Assembly: GCA_008711295.1 (NCBI GenBank)
Contig: VUYV01000011.1
Span: 3,041,029 to 3,105,028 of the forward strand
Source: Anarhynchus alexandrinus
Taxonomy: Eukaryota > Chordata > Aves > Charadriiformes > Charadriidae
DNA: 64,000 nucleotides
Direction of reading: 5' to 3'
Positions 35,401-48,365 of this stretch are shown here, piece by piece. The notes beneath the pieces were generated by a model, which was not told where the DNA came from, searched no databases, and was given only the letters and a program-made list of their open reading frames with translations. Each line of letters opens with the position of its first letter. Within the stretch, counting starts at the first letter, position 1. Position numbers and translations under genes: made by a program.

Positions 35401-36794
35401 AACACACCCAAACTAACTCTAGAGTCTGTGGCTTGGGATTTTCCACGTTGTGAACATGTCTAAATTACCTCCAGGTTGTAGTCCAGGACAAGGTTAATGC
35501 TTCACAGCAGTTGCATGAGGGTCAGTACGTGCCAGAACCAAAAGTGATCCTGCCCTGGTTTCCATGTTGTGAAATCCCAGTACTCCCAGCTGCGTCCCTC
35601 TGCTCCTCCTGCAGTCCCTGCTCTGTCTGCTCACGTCCTTCGGCTCCAGCACTCACCTCAGCCCATCCTTGCACTTCTGGATCCCGGCAGACGGCTTTCC
35701 CCAGTGGATGGCTATGGAGGATGCAGTGGGAGTGTAGGAGGAATAAGACTTTCCTGCTTTATCCGGTGCTGTCTGCGGCAAATTCCCACTGTCTGCTGGT
35801 TCCTTGGTGCCTCCAACTGTTGTTTGTTACGAGACACAGATGTTGTTAGCTCAGTGGCTTCTGTCCAACCACCAGATACTTCAGTAGAGGAGAATTCAGC
35901 CCGTTGTATGGATTTGCACTTCGTGCTGAATACGTGGCATCGTGTTCTTTCCCACCTCACCATAGCCAGGACAGTGAACAGAAATGTGGGACCGTGGGAC
36001 AAAATACTCTCCCTGCACTGCGCTGCTGTGTTCACCCTTCAACCTCCTGGCTCAAAACCAAGATCCTCCTCTAAGAATTGGTTAGAAAAACTACTCCCTG
36101 TTCATGCTCTGCTGGAAAGACGGCTGAGCTCTGTCACACAGGGCACGTTTCCACCCCCGGTCCCATACTCTGGGTCATCTCAGGCACACCTAAAGCTTTT
36201 GGAAAAAGATATTATGTCTATTTTCCCAAATTTCTTTGTGCTGACAGATGTCAGATGTTTGTCTTCTGAAACTGGTCTTTTCAAAAATAGGTACTATGTC
36301 CCTTTAAATAGCACGAACCACATGGGAATGGGATTATTTTTGTCCCTAGCTGCCTATAATCTATCTTTTTTCTTTTTTTAGTGAAACCAAAATCTTCCCA
36401 GGGATTGTTCCTAAGAATAATGCTGAAAAGAAAGCATCATGTGAATCATACAGTAGTAGTAATGCCAAGAGTACTGCATTGCCCTTCTATAGAGCTACCA
36501 CACCATAGACCTTGAGGCAGAGCCCAAATATGAACCCACTCTCTCAGCCTTACTGTGAAATACAGGTTTTATTTTAGAACTAGGGAAGCAAAAGTATGAA
36601 AGTGGTTTTGAAAGGTCACCAAGGCTGGAACAGGAGCCAGAAGGTCTTAATTTTAGCTTCATATTGTGACTCTCAGCATGCTTTTGGTTATTTGCCTTTG
36701 CAAACACCACTGGCACACCAACTGGTTGACTTGCTGATATGCAACTCCCCAGATCTGCAGGAGTGGATCAACTTCCATATCAGTTTCAGGGAAA

Positions 36795-36905
36795 TACTAT
36801 ATTTGAGGAAAATGGGGCAAAGAAACATTGAAGTAGCTTGCCCTAGGTTACAGTGGGAGTAGGATTCAGGATGCCCTTAAAGTCTCTGCTTCAACCACTG
36901 CCCCC
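36795..36905 (-). mobile_element. MIR SINE relic
   Basis: On the + strand the sequence reads TTGAGGAAAATGGGGCAAAG, then ATTGAAGTAGCTTGCCCTAG, then GTTACAG, GTAGGATTCAGGATGCCC, and TCAACCACTGCC. These are the reverse-complement MIR blocks in the right order (GAGGAAACTGAGGC, TTAAGTAACTTGCCCAAGG, TCACACAG, GGATTCGAACCC, TTAACCACT). It is the clearest MIR-type copy in the window. A weaker sense-oriented MIR-like stretch may lie just upstream at about 36600-36670. Confidence 0.65.
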
Positions 36906-39900
36906 CCTGTCCTCCAAATGAACACACACTCATCCCTTGCTTTTAAGCATCTTTAGCCCAAGACCGACCTTGCCCTGTTGTCTTCCTACCCCAAACTGTG
37001 GTGATTTACCTCATCTAAACTCACTCTCCTGAGATGAACAGCAGATACCTGTGCAGAAGAGGCACAAAGATCAGTCCACACTTCTTCATACACTGGGACA
37101 GCATGGAGAGCGGGGCTGGCTCTAGCTGTGATGTGGATGAAGCAGCCGCTTTCATGCACAGACTCTGCCCCGTGGCAGTTCTGGAAAGAATCAGTGTGAG
37201 CGAGGAGGGAGGAAGGAGGGCTGATGGTTTCCTGGGTCTTCCACTTCTTCCTCAACCCAATCTCTCTAAGTACTGGGAGTACAGTCTGCTGTAGAAGAAT
37301 AAATTGCTCAGGAGCCTACACTCTGGTTCAGCTCCTGGCACATCAGTCCATTTGGGACTGCAGGCTCAGCTCCCTGTGACACTTGGCCAGATTATTCCAT
37401 CTGCAAGTCCTTGTCCAGAGTCAGCCCTGGGTGTCTCTTGATGTCCTCTGCTCTCCGCTTCGGCTGCCTCCTCCACCGTTTGTGCCCCGTGTCCCTTACT
37501 GCGGCTTTTGCTCGTGGTAGGTTGTGTTGGAGATGCCCTCAGCCCCATGGGGCTGTCTGCGCAGGGAGGTTTGGCTGCGGCCATCCGAGCAGTCAGGCAG
37601 CTGTGTAGTTTGGAGCTTGAGCAGAGCTTTCCTGGTCCGAGTTACCTTCCCAAGCAGGCGGAAGAGGGATGTGTCAAAAGCGCATTGCTTTTCCCGCTGG
37701 CTTTGTTCTCTCCCTGTCTGTCCTGTCCCATCCTGTGTTTCCGATCCCTAACTCTTGTGCCTGTTGACTCGTGAGCTAACACGAGCACATCTGCCTCGGA
37801 TAGACCTTTAACTGCCTGACCTCCCCCTCAGGAGCTACTAAGACTTTTCATTGGTGTGTGCTCCGTTACCCACGCTGTCCTGGCCCTTGCTTCAACGCAT
37901 CTTTTCCTCCCGCAGGACCCTTTACTGCTCTGTGCCTCCTCACTAGATTTTAAGGTCACCAAATGTGTGGTCTTTCCAGCAATTCATACCCTGCAGCAAT
38001 CTGACCGGAGGACCCCATGCTCTGTCCTCCTCTGTGGCCACTGGTGCTGAAGATAGACCTTGTCCTACGCAAAGCCGTCCCTGAGTGTGCCCGTGCCAGT
38101 GGGTGAGAGAATGCGCCGTTGCATGTAGCTTTTGTTCTCAGTGCTCAACCCACCTCCCAGAGCAGCAGATAAACACAAACAGCCTTTTTCTGCAGTTTAA
38201 TAAGCAAAGCGAAGCAGTGCTTCTGAGCCGGTTCTTTAACAGCGAGGGCATCTTCACGTCCTGAGCCTCATGTAAGTAAATCTGTCGTCACGCTTTAGTC
38301 TTTCTTTTGTATAACTTTATGTAGCAGCTCGTCTTAAACTTGTAAAAACATTTTCTGGGAAATTATGCGTGGGAGGTGGGCAACTCCTTCCATGTATTGC
38401 CAGCTAATCCGTAATACTGTCCTTTATCATAACACACGAGGCAGGTTTCTCAAAAGCAATATCTTGTGCTGTTCTTTTATCTCTTTCCTTTTGCTTTAAG
38501 TCTGGAGATGGGGTTCTGCCCTGGATGCGTTTTAGAGCACAAAACATGGAGCCAGGACTCCTGGCTTCTGTCTTGAGCACTAGATGCTCACGGCTGTACT
38601 AAATCCTGCTTGTTCGGTATCTTTGTGAGCTGGAAGGGACTGTAGGTATGCGAAGTACTGTGTTTAGCCATAAATGTTATTAAATGTAGAGGAAAAAAAA
38701 ATGTCACAAAATGCCCAAGAAACCAGGAAACTGGAACTCTTTCAACTGTTCTTCACCTTGGGAAATAGAGGAACTTTTCCATCCCACCGGTGCCTTCCTC
38801 TGCCACTATCCCAAAGTGCTTTGTACAAATGAAAGCTCAAGGGTTTTGCAAATTCTTGGGACAAAATGTTTTGTACCCTCTGGGATTCGTCATCATTTCA
38901 CACTTCTTCTATTCTGTTGAGCCACCATTCCCCCTCCTCCAGCCTGGTAGGTGGCACAGGAGATACCACATCATCCCTGTGGAGGAAAATTAGCACAAAA
39001 GTATCGTGGAATTTGGCAAAGCACAGCTCTCTTTCTGCATCAGGGCTCATCTCCCCTTTAATGGAAATTAAGTGTCTAAATCTTTTCGTCTTTCCCTCTT
39101 TCTCAGTTTTACTGTGTGCTCTGGGGTGAAGTTTTGTCATGCTACATTTATTTCTCCTTGCCAAGACCTTCTTTATGGCCTTGATTTAAACTAAGTCCAA
39201 TCAGACACAGTGGAAGGCCGTCATATTCCAGTGCTGGGGATGGGCTTTGGGAGCTGTTTATCTTTTTTCCAAGGATAACAGCACATTTGTGTGTGTGTTG
39301 TGTGTATTTCTTGGGCTTACACAAAAACTTAAGGATCTGATTCTGGTGGGTCATGCTGGCAGGTATCCAAACCCCATAAATCTGGTCACTGTGCCTTTCC
39401 AAATGTTTATTGTGCTGTTTAAGCTTTTATGGGCTCTTCTGCGTATTACATATGGTCTGAATAAATGTAACGCAGTATTACTGTGCTTCGCTGAGATGCA
39501 GAAGAGCCTCCAAGGGGATCGTTAGAGCTGGGGTAGCCGTTGCCGGCGTTTGGAGATGAGTTTCTTGGTTGAGCTTTCCAGGGTTGGTGGCTTCAGCCCT
39601 CTTCTGTTGGTTTGTAAATGCCACTTGATCTGAGGTCACAGGGGTGGAAATAAGAAGCAAAGAGTTTCAGTTTCTTGGATTCAGTCCAGGATTCGTGCAG
39701 CAAATCTCCCCTTTCTGAAACTCTAATAAAAAGGACTGGGTTTTGCGTGTATTTGCTGTATTTCTCTGTGCTTGTGCTGTGGCAAGGTCTGCTCTGATGC
39801 CAGTGGGACTCAGGAGAAGCCTTTAAGGAATCAGTGGATGCACAGTGGGGCAAAAGTTGCCCGCGTCGCTCTAAGTGGGGAAACACCTACAGACTCTGTC

Positions 39901-42900
39901 TAAGAGCCAAGGCTGTCTTGCTCCTTCAGACAGATGGCAAAGAGGATACTCCCTGCCCCTCTGAGCCCACAGCTCCTCTTTGATCCTGGAGATCAAACGT
40001 AAGCCAGCCAGACTGAGCCAGCCAGACTCCAGCTGGTGGGAGCAGGGGCAGAAACAGGCATGTACAGGACTTGTGTTTGAAGGATGGCGTTGTGAAAGTG
40101 GTACCTGGCCCAGGCCACCTCTCCCTCTCGTGTCGTAGCCCTGGCAGCGTGCAGGGAGTGTGCATGCCGCTGGGAGAGTGCCACGGTCCTGCTGCTTCGC
40201 ATCCTTGCTCTCTTCTCTCCCAACTGGATTGAGGAAAGCAACTGCAGAGGAAAACCAGCCAGGCTTTAGCAAGCCCTAAGAGCTGTAAAAGCAGCCAAGC
40301 CAAGACCTTGGGAGCTTCAGAGAACATCCTGCAGTTCTGCTGTGGCCTTTCCTTCACTTGGCCAGTTGGCCTTCTGCTCCAAGCTCTCCTTGCAGCACTG
40401 TCACTTCACTTCCACCATTAACCACACTGGCCCCAGAAAAATAGGGGCTTGCAGCTGAGCTTGCCACCCACACTAGCTTTCTTCAGCTTGGGCTTTCTGC
40501 TCCCTCACCTCTGCCCTGTCTGGCTATTCAGATTGCAAGTTTTGGGGCAGAAAAAAGCAGGTTTGTGTTTCCGCAGCAGACATACGGGCCCCCGTTTGGG
40601 TTGACCATTAGGGCTGATGTAACATATAGCATCGATAATTGCTCTCTGCTGGGGGACACACTGAAATAGTGGAGACTTCACAGAGGTACAGGAGACAGGT
40701 GGAGGAGGAAGATGGAGATGGGACTGGGAGGAATGGGGTGAGGGCCAGAAGCACTGGGAATCCAAGGCAGTCCTTTGCCTCTGGAGAGCTGAATTTGACA
40801 CTGCAAAATCTGTTCTGATTGCTTTTATTTCTTAGTTTGTTTTTTATCGAGACTAAAATTCAGATATTTTCTCTGTCAGTTCAAATGTTGCACCAGTGGA
40901 AAAATAGGCAAAAAAAGAAAGAAGTGAAGAAAATGTGCATTTGCAGCCAGAGCTAGAGTGCTTGTGCCTGTGAAAATGCATGGTTTTCTCTTCCTTCCCC
41001 ATTGCTTCAGGCTGAGGATTAAAATGTGGGTTACTGCTGGCCATGCTGAGATAGGAGCAAAGCCTCATGTAACTACTGCCACTACATTTAGAGAATTCCT
41101 TTTGCAAGGTACCTGATGCTGGATGCTGCGTGCGGGGAGGGGTGACAGCGTGTACTGCAACCTACTTGGATGTGGAAGTGTTAATGTTTTAGACCCTGAT
41201 CCTCAGGAGCACGGGTACAATGAATGATAGCACAGTGTTTTGACACCTAAAAGAAGCAGGGGAAGGAAAGAGGGCATCTGTTGGGCTTGACAGAACCTTT
41301 TGAGCCATTTTTCTCTGATTAGAGGTTTTTCCTATGACCTCTAAAACATGAATACATTTGTTGCAAGGTCATTTATGGAAGAAGTTGCTTCTGCTGCGCT
41401 CTTCTGTCTTTGACCTTGAGGCTATTAACATCTCTTGGGTCGAACAGAGACACGGGAAGGATAAATGTAAACAGTGGGTAGCATTAACACTCTGGTTGTG
41501 ATGGGCTACAGCTTGTATGATACCAACAGCTTCACTTTGCCCTGGCTCGTTGAATTGGGGAAATATTAATAGGAAATTATAGGAAAAAAATAATTCTGGC
41601 ATGCCAAACCCAGCATGGACCTGAAATTCTCCCTGTGCCGTGCTGCGAGGGCTTTCCTCGGGCTGCAGTGAAGGAGAGGCTGTGAACCAGCTCCCCATAG
41701 GGCACCAGCGAAGTCCAGCACTCGGGGAAGGTCCTGCAACAAACTCTTGGTTCTGGCTGCAAGGGCAGCCGCCTGGTGTTTGGCACAGTGAGCAACCTTG
41801 TCGGGGTTGTATAACGTTAGAGGGCAGGCACCATGTGCAGTAATGCTGTTGATGTCAGCTGAGTTACCCTGAGGATACATCAGTCCTTAGGTTTTTTTGG
41901 AGGTATGAGGTGGGGCAGTTTATTACTCAGCTTTGCACCACGCTGCGGCGTGCATCCTGCTCTCCGCCGCTGCGCTTCTGTTGGTGGTGCTGCTTTGACC
42001 TGCAGGAAGGGTTTGAACCTGCCTGTGCAGAGCTCACAGAAACAGAGGCATTGCAAAGTGCTGACTCGGCAGCTCAGAAACCTTTTCCCTCCCCTTGCTC
42101 AGCCCGGTGACTCCTCAGCAGGCTGTTCCCATGAAAAGCTACGATGCTACTTCCACCTCCCTGTGCAGCTGCTCCCCAAAACCTGTGGGTGACCCTGCTT
42201 TTTCTGGAAGGGAAAAAATAATGGTGACCGTGAGCAGAGACTGAGGTGAACGTTATCTGAATCTGAGGTGGGCTCAGGACGTGGGATCACAGCAGCAGAT
42301 TTTGCCACCAGAGCTGATATTTCAGAACAGGTTTTAGGGAGACCCATTTATTGGATTGATTGTTCCCAGGTTTGGAAAGGCAGTAGTTTTGAAAATGGAG
42401 AGCAAATCCCAGAGTCCTGGAGTGTTGCACTACTATACAAAGGTGTTTAAAAGTGTGTTGCTAATGGGAAATGCTACCCAGGGTTTCTTCGCTTTAGGAT
42501 GTAAGGCCTGAATAGAGCCCGGGGTGTGTGACAGCATGAAGAACTGGGGGACACCTTGAACAGATTCAGTATTTTAAATATCTTGGACTTGCCTATCTGT
42601 AAAATTAAGAGAATAGGCTAAATTCATCCAACTTCCCTGAAGATAACGGGCTTTACTGGGAGCCCACCTGGCTGGTAGGCTCCCTCAGGGCTTGGAGGTT
42701 CTGTCAGGGGAAGTGCCAAATGTGTGGAAAGTGCCATTGTCATATGGTTTGTTGTCATCCATGCCAATCATCAGCTCTGCTGAGTAGGGACCGTACTTAT
42801 GTCTCGAGCATGTCTGAGAGCAGGGGAGTAGGTGGAAGAGAAGTGGCACAGAGAGGGCTTTTTTGCTGGAATAACCCACCAGCTTCCCTTTCCCTTTCCC

Positions 42901-43257
42901 TGCCCCTCCGTCAAACAGCCTCAGTGTGTGATGCTGAAACCTGAAGCCGGGAGGGACATGCTGCTCTCTCAGCCACTTGGGTTCCCACCAGTCCTGCGTG
43001 AAGGCAGCAGTAAGGGCAGAGGGTCTGAACGCACGCATGCAGTGTGTCTCCTTAACCTATTTCCAGTTCCTCTTGGGCTGCTTAAAGCCATGTATTCTTT
43101 TATTATCATTTGAAGAGGTTCATTTCTGCCCGCTCCTTCCTTCTCCTCGCTGGGGTTTCTCCTGGCTGCCCACCTGAGGAGGAATGGGAATGTTAATTTG
43201 CTGCTCTGCAGTGCAAAGAAGACAGGAGGGAGCATCAGGGGATGCTGAGGATCCACT

Positions 43258-44250
43258 TTGCGGGGAGATGCGCTTGGAGGGGAGCTCTGGAAGTGGAGAG
43301 AAGCTGTTTTTGCCAGCAGAGTCCTTCTGTGTCAAGCGCGGGCGGCTCCGGGGCTCCCACCTCTTCCCCTCTCACGCTGGATGTTGAATCAGCTGTTTGT
43401 GCGGCCCCGTGCAGCAGTGCAGGGGACAAACCCTCTGGCAGAAGGGTGGGGAAAGGCAACAAATAAAGGATTTATAGTGGGGATGGTTTGCTTGTTTGCA
43501 AACAGCCTGCTGCAGGCTTGGGCTCACAAGGCAAACCAAACCAAACCAAACCAAACCAAACCAAACCAAACCAAACCAAACCAAACCAAACCACTGGAGC
43601 TGCTCTTAGGCTTTCCCCCCTGCAAGCGCTTTGCTGGTGGGTCCCGCCACAGGCGTCGGGGGCCGGCTAGGAAGAGGGTGACAAGGGGTGCCTGCTCCTG
43701 CGTGCCTCCTTCCTCTGCAGATCCCGGGGCTGCGACCTCCCCAGCCTGCAGGGAGAGGGGTGGGAGGTGGGAAACGGGGCGACGAGAACAAACTTCCTGC
43801 AGCGGAGCCGAATGTGAGGGCCGGTTCTTATCACAAGAGAACAGCCCTGACGGGGGCAGCTGGAGGGGACCCCGTCCCACTGTCCCAAGCCCTGTTCACC
43901 GTGCAGCTCACCCGCAGCACAGCAGCCTCACTGACTCCAGCGTGCAGCCCTGCCAGCTTCGCCTGGGTGAGATACCCGCGCACCCCAGAACGACAAGGGC
44001 CCATGGCTTGGCAGCTCTGAGGGAAATGCCATCCAAGCCACATAAGAGGGAGAGGCAAGTTAGCACCGGGCTGCCTGGGAGCGCGGCTGCCCGTGGAGCA
44101 GCTCCCACTGCTGCAGGTATTGTGTTGGGAAAGCTGAGCCGTGCCCGCTGGGGAGCTCATCAGGCTGTGTGTGCTATGGTGAGTGGCTTTGCCTCCTGCC
44201 TGGGCTCCATCCGTTTCGGCTCGTGGCAGCTTCTTGGGCAGGACCGCACT
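43258..44250. promoter_or_regulatory. GC/CpG-rich kilobase in the large intron
   Basis: CpG density is raised over about 1 kb, highest at about 43.61-44.00 kb (roughly 26 CpG in 390 bp by hand count, about two thirds of the base-composition expectation). An (AAACC)n array is embedded in it. Because stops are rare in such composition, one + strand frame stays open from 43258 to 44280. Its first codon is TTG and its first ATG is at 43381, and the product is low-complexity and matches nothing I know. The region is a candidate internal promoter or enhancer for PX-lacking SH3PXD2A isoforms, but no start site or first exon is visible. Confidence 0.35.
43532..43592. repeat. (AAACC)n pentanucleotide microsatellite
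   Basis: About twelve uninterrupted copies of a 5-bp unit (CAAAC/AAACC) span 61 bp with no visible errors. The array is likely to vary in length between individuals. It creates artificial repetitive peptides in several frames (NQTKP on +, GLVWF on -), which should not be mistaken for a protein. Confidence 0.97.
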
Positions 44251-46926
44251 CTCCTCCAAAAGCCAGAGGCCAACATGTAGGGCTGACCCTACCCAAATTT
44301 TGTCTCAACACACTTTGGTCCCCATTCATGTCTCCTGTGTGAGCTGGGAGGAGATGGGAGAGTAAGCACGTGTCCCTTCATCCCCCCTGCCTGAGGGACA
44401 GGTTACATGGGAGCTGGGAAGCGAATTTTGCTGGGCTGGAAGTTCCCACTGAAGGCAGAGCAGTCCCTGCACCGCACAGTCCCATGTCGCTAGTCTAGGT
44501 ATGGGCCCCCAAAAGCCTCCTTAGCTCTAAAAGTGGAGCATGGTGCCGCAGATGGAGTGTGTAGCAGCAACCTCAGTGTGAGAGCAGCAGCACCTGGGCA
44601 AGGTGGTGGTGATGCTGACTGCACTGATTGTCCATACGTCCTCTCCTCTGAACCTTGCTGGCTGAAGATGGCTCTTGAATCCAAGGTCTGTAACATTTAC
44701 TGAACTAATACCACTCAAAGGCAAATGCCGTGATATCTAATGTGACTTGCTCCCATTGGGTCCCCCCTTGATGAACACCTTGTCTCTTCTATTGCCTTTT
44801 TTTATTGTCCCTTCATTCCAACAGTTACTCTTGTCTGTGGTGACACAACTCATCTGGTCTCCCAGCAGTTCCAGTGTAGGGCCACCTAGGGGCACTGCTT
44901 GTCAGCCTGCAGTGAGGGTGGGCTAAGGTGTCCTCCAGGAGCAGTATCAGGAGAGGGCTGATCGCATGAGTGCTGCTGCAGAGAGGACTTGTGAGGAGAG
45001 CAGCATGAAGATCAAGAGGGTGAAGGCTGTGTTCTTGGAGACCAGGTGCCAGGGGATGAATTGGACCCTTTATGCTAGCAGGAGGACTCACCAGTAGGGA
45101 GGGAACAGCTTCCTTTCCCAGCCTTGCACAAGCTCTTTCAGTGTGTCCTATCCTTCATTCTTGAAATTGAGTTGGTGTCTAGTGTCTCCCTCCCATTGCT
45201 GGTATCTGATTTACAAAGAGCTTCCCCTGGGAGAGGCCACTTTACTCTGACGTCCCGTTCTTCACTAGCAATGGCTGGCACAGCAAACCAAGCTCCCAGC
45301 AGGGCGGGCAGGGCTTCACCTGCCCAATGTCCTTCCCTTCCTGGAAAGCCCAGAGAGGGACTTCTCAGCATGCTTCATCGTGCTGGAGGGCAGCCAGGGA
45401 CGTTTACAGGCACGTCCACCCCCATTCCACAAAATGCTCCGTTTTCAACATTGCCCTAGAGGGGAGAGATTTCTGGCTCGTTTTCACACAAAACTTGTCC
45501 GAAAGTCCATTATGTGTCAAAAGCTACTTGATGCAGGGAATAACCTTTGGCTCTTGTGTGCATGTGTATATATGTGTAGATGTGTACAGTCCTTCTACCA
45601 CAGCCGTAGCTCACCATCCCTATGTCTGACTTTCTGTTTAAAAATGTATGGCAATGCTTGCACTTCACAGGCCACCTGCAGATCAGCCTGGCCAAAAAAA
45701 CCTCGCCAACGAGATATGCAAACTTAAAATTTTTAAAGTTGGCACTTGGTGTTTTTTGCAGAACTCTCCTACCCTCTTGCAAAGCCAATATTTGTTACAC
45801 AGCTTGTTGCAGCCTGTATAAATAGCTCCAGTTGATGACAAGGGGTCGGGCATGGGAAGGCTCTGTGTCACAGGCTCTGCAGGCAGCTACTGCCACGTCG
45901 TGGGGAGATGCTGCTTTACATGCATTTACTGTGCAGCAAAAGGCACAAGCTGAGCCGGAAAATAATGCCTTTGGTTTGTGTGGATGTTGGACACGGTGGT
46001 GTGCACGTTCTGCTCTCTCCAGGGATGTGCCCTGCCTCACCCCCTTGCCATGCTCGTCTGGCGAAGCTGACTTTCTCTTGGCTCTCGCGTCTCAGAGAGC
46101 AGGAATTCCTCTAGACAACAGTGGGAAAGCTGTGACATGTTGCTATGAACAGATATGAAATAGCTTTTCCACCTGGCTTCTTATTAGGTGTTACAGCCCT
46201 ATCTTTTTCCATTGGTCTTATGATAGTCATTTTTTTGTATTTAATAATGTTGCATCTAAGACTTGACGAGGGAATGGGAAAGAAGCAGACTTACGGTCTT
46301 GGACATTAATACTAATAACTTCAGAACCACACCTGGATCAGACATTTGTAAGCATATGGAAGAGATTGAAGATTATCTACTTGTCTCTTTAATGCTCGAT
46401 ACTGGACTGAATCATCTCCCCAGGCCTGGGAAGCTGTGCTGATCACCAGGCTCTCCTTGATCCCGCTCCACTAAGTTAGAGAGCCGACTTGGAAAGGGAA
46501 ACCTTTCTCATCCCCAGCTTTGGCTGTGCCGGGGCACTCGGCGGGGTTTCAGTGTGGAAGGTGTCACTGGCTTGCTCACGCTTTTGGCTGTGAAAGTCAG
46601 AGTGACAGCTCTTCTTACGGCCAGATTTCACGCGTGATCCTGTTAGGGGAGTTGTCAGCACTTAATCTGGGTGTTCGCTGTCGTCCAAATAGTGTTGCCA
46701 GTGCATTGCATGTGCAGCCTGACACACTGTATATTAATCCAGGTTTTGGCTTGCTTGCTTGACCCAGGAAGGATTAAACCCCACCCCACATCTGCTGCGG
46801 CTCCCTTGGGCTGATGCTTAATCACGCTGATGCTCCTTTGCAAATCTCAGAGGTCTCTCCATCCACAGCTTTGCAGGCACAGCTCTTCCCTACGTGGAGG
46901 GACTGCTCTTGCTTGTCCTGTGCGCT

Positions 46927-46958
46927 TCCCGTCCGTCTGTCCGTCCATCCATCCCTCC
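46927..46958. repeat. Short CGTC/CATC tetranucleotide tract
   Basis: The run CCGTCCGTCTGTCCGTCC continues as ATCCATCCCTCCCC. It is a brief, imperfect tetranucleotide repeat. Confidence 0.7.
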
Positions 46959-48331
46959 CCAGCCCAGTGGTATCTGCAGACCACATACAGTCCTTGCGGG
47001 AATCTGGCAGCCAGCAGCTGATTGCCTCGTAGCCAGGCTGAGTTATTCCCTGCCAAGCCCTGCTCCTGCCCTGCAGTAAGACGAACAGCTGTCCACGTTG
47101 CTCCTTTTAACCCAGAGTGGGGAGCAGGTTGGAACCACAGAGCCTTTGAAAAGTTATGGAACAAGGACAAATTTCCAAACGAAGCTCTCCAAATGCTGCT
47201 CTGAAGGAAAATTGCTCTTCATTTGCGGGTGAAATGGAAGACTCAGTGCAAGGGCAGGAGTGGTGCAGAATAAAGATTTAAGCGATCAAATAAAGGAAAG
47301 AATGACTGCTCCTGGGGGAAGGGGAGAGGGGCCTGGGACCTCTTTAACCTGATTTAATCAAGCAACTTCTGATGTTTTACAATTGCAAGCAACTGTCTGA
47401 CCCAGAGCTGGGCAATTTGCAAGCCACAGAGTTATGAACTGTTGGTAAAATGGTCTTAAGAGGAAAATACATTTGCAATTATGAACTGAAAAACCTGAGC
47501 AATGGCTCTTGAGGTTTTACAGCCATGTCCAGCTGCTGTTGGGAGACTTGGGGTCTCTGCCCTTCTCATGGCCTCCCACTGGTCAGCAGCGCCCGGAGCA
47601 GTTCCCGGCCAAGCCCCCTCAGGCAGCGGCTGCCTTGGCCACAGGGTACCTCCTCGCAGGAGAGGAACTGGGGCTGCAGGGCAAGTTGCTCCTGGGCAAG
47701 TTGCATGCCTACCCTACACAGGTGGGTCAGTGACCTGGGAAGGGAGGAGAAGCTGGGAACAGCCCCTAGTGATGGAGATGCTGACCCAGCCTGCGGTGCC
47801 ATGGGCTGACCAGATTTGAGCCAGCTGCCTGTGGTCCCCTGGGCCTGGGAAAAGAAATTTTCTCGAAGCTTCTGAGAAGAGGCACCAGTCTCAGTCCAGT
47901 TACTTGAATCCATTATATTTTTACTAACTGACTTGTTCTCAGAAGTGCCGACTATTCCCGGCTGTGGCAGGGACTCCCCTTGTTGCAGTGCCAGCTTCAA
48001 GTGGGATGTGCCTGGGCTAATTGTTTCTGGATTTGGCCAAGTGGAGTTTTCTTTCTCTTCTGGGAAACTGGCTGGTTTTCTGCCTGTGGTATTTTCAGAG
48101 TGCTGACAAAACCCCCTCCCCTCGCAATACTGCCTGCCTGCTTAAGGTGCTGTTCCCTGGAGATGCGCTTTTTCCCTTTCAAGGCTTTTGATGTATTTTC
48201 CCATGTTAGAAAATTCAAAAAGGCAGCATGTGAAGCTGGCTGGGGCCAGCGAGTGTTGCTGGGGGCGGCAGCTTTGATCCTCGGTGGGAGTTTTGCAATA
48301 AACTTGATCGTGCATTCTTCATCATTTGCTC

Positions 48332-48365
48332 TGTGCGTGTGTGTGTGTGTGTGTGAGCGTGTGTG
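48332..48365. repeat. (GT)n microsatellite
   Basis: An uninterrupted GT run lies at 48337-48355, flanked by TGTGC and, after AGC, a further GTGTGTG run. It is a standard dinucleotide repeat and is likely polymorphic. Confidence 0.92.

Larger units (their letters stand above)
19953..36000 (+). other. SH3PXD2A: Large SH3PXD2A intron after exon B, proximal part
   Basis: This is intronic by the exon B donor and by the absence of any further recognisable SH3PXD2A coding sequence. Its contents include a T17 tract (21068-21084), a palindromic CAGTAAT cluster (22778-22806), a pyrimidine/AT low-complexity repeat (24911-24957), an old dispersed repeat (about 25.4-25.64 kb), a MIR-like relic (about 26.95-27.08 kb), a possible scrap of CR1 reverse-transcriptase sequence near 27.43 kb, a C-rich tract (29209-29234) and a splice-competent 65-nt pseudo-exon (29358-29422). 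From 29.5 to 36.0 kb I see nothing beyond unremarkable intron sequence. Confidence 0.8.

Noticed and set aside
35569..36381. 270-codon open frame on the + strand
   Set aside because: It opens with GTG, not ATG; the first ATG is more than 100 codons in. The peptide resembles no family I know and ends in a polyphenylalanine run encoded by an intronic pyrimidine tract. It is most likely a chance frame, though longer than average.
43524..43880. Repetitive peptides GLVWF and NQTKP as membrane or repeat proteins
   Set aside because: They are direct translations of the pentanucleotide microsatellite in different frames.
43258..44280. 340-codon open frame as a novel protein gene
   Set aside because: The first codon is TTG; composition is CpG/GC-driven and includes translated (AAACC)n repeats. 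No conserved domain is visible. I kept the region only as a CpG feature.
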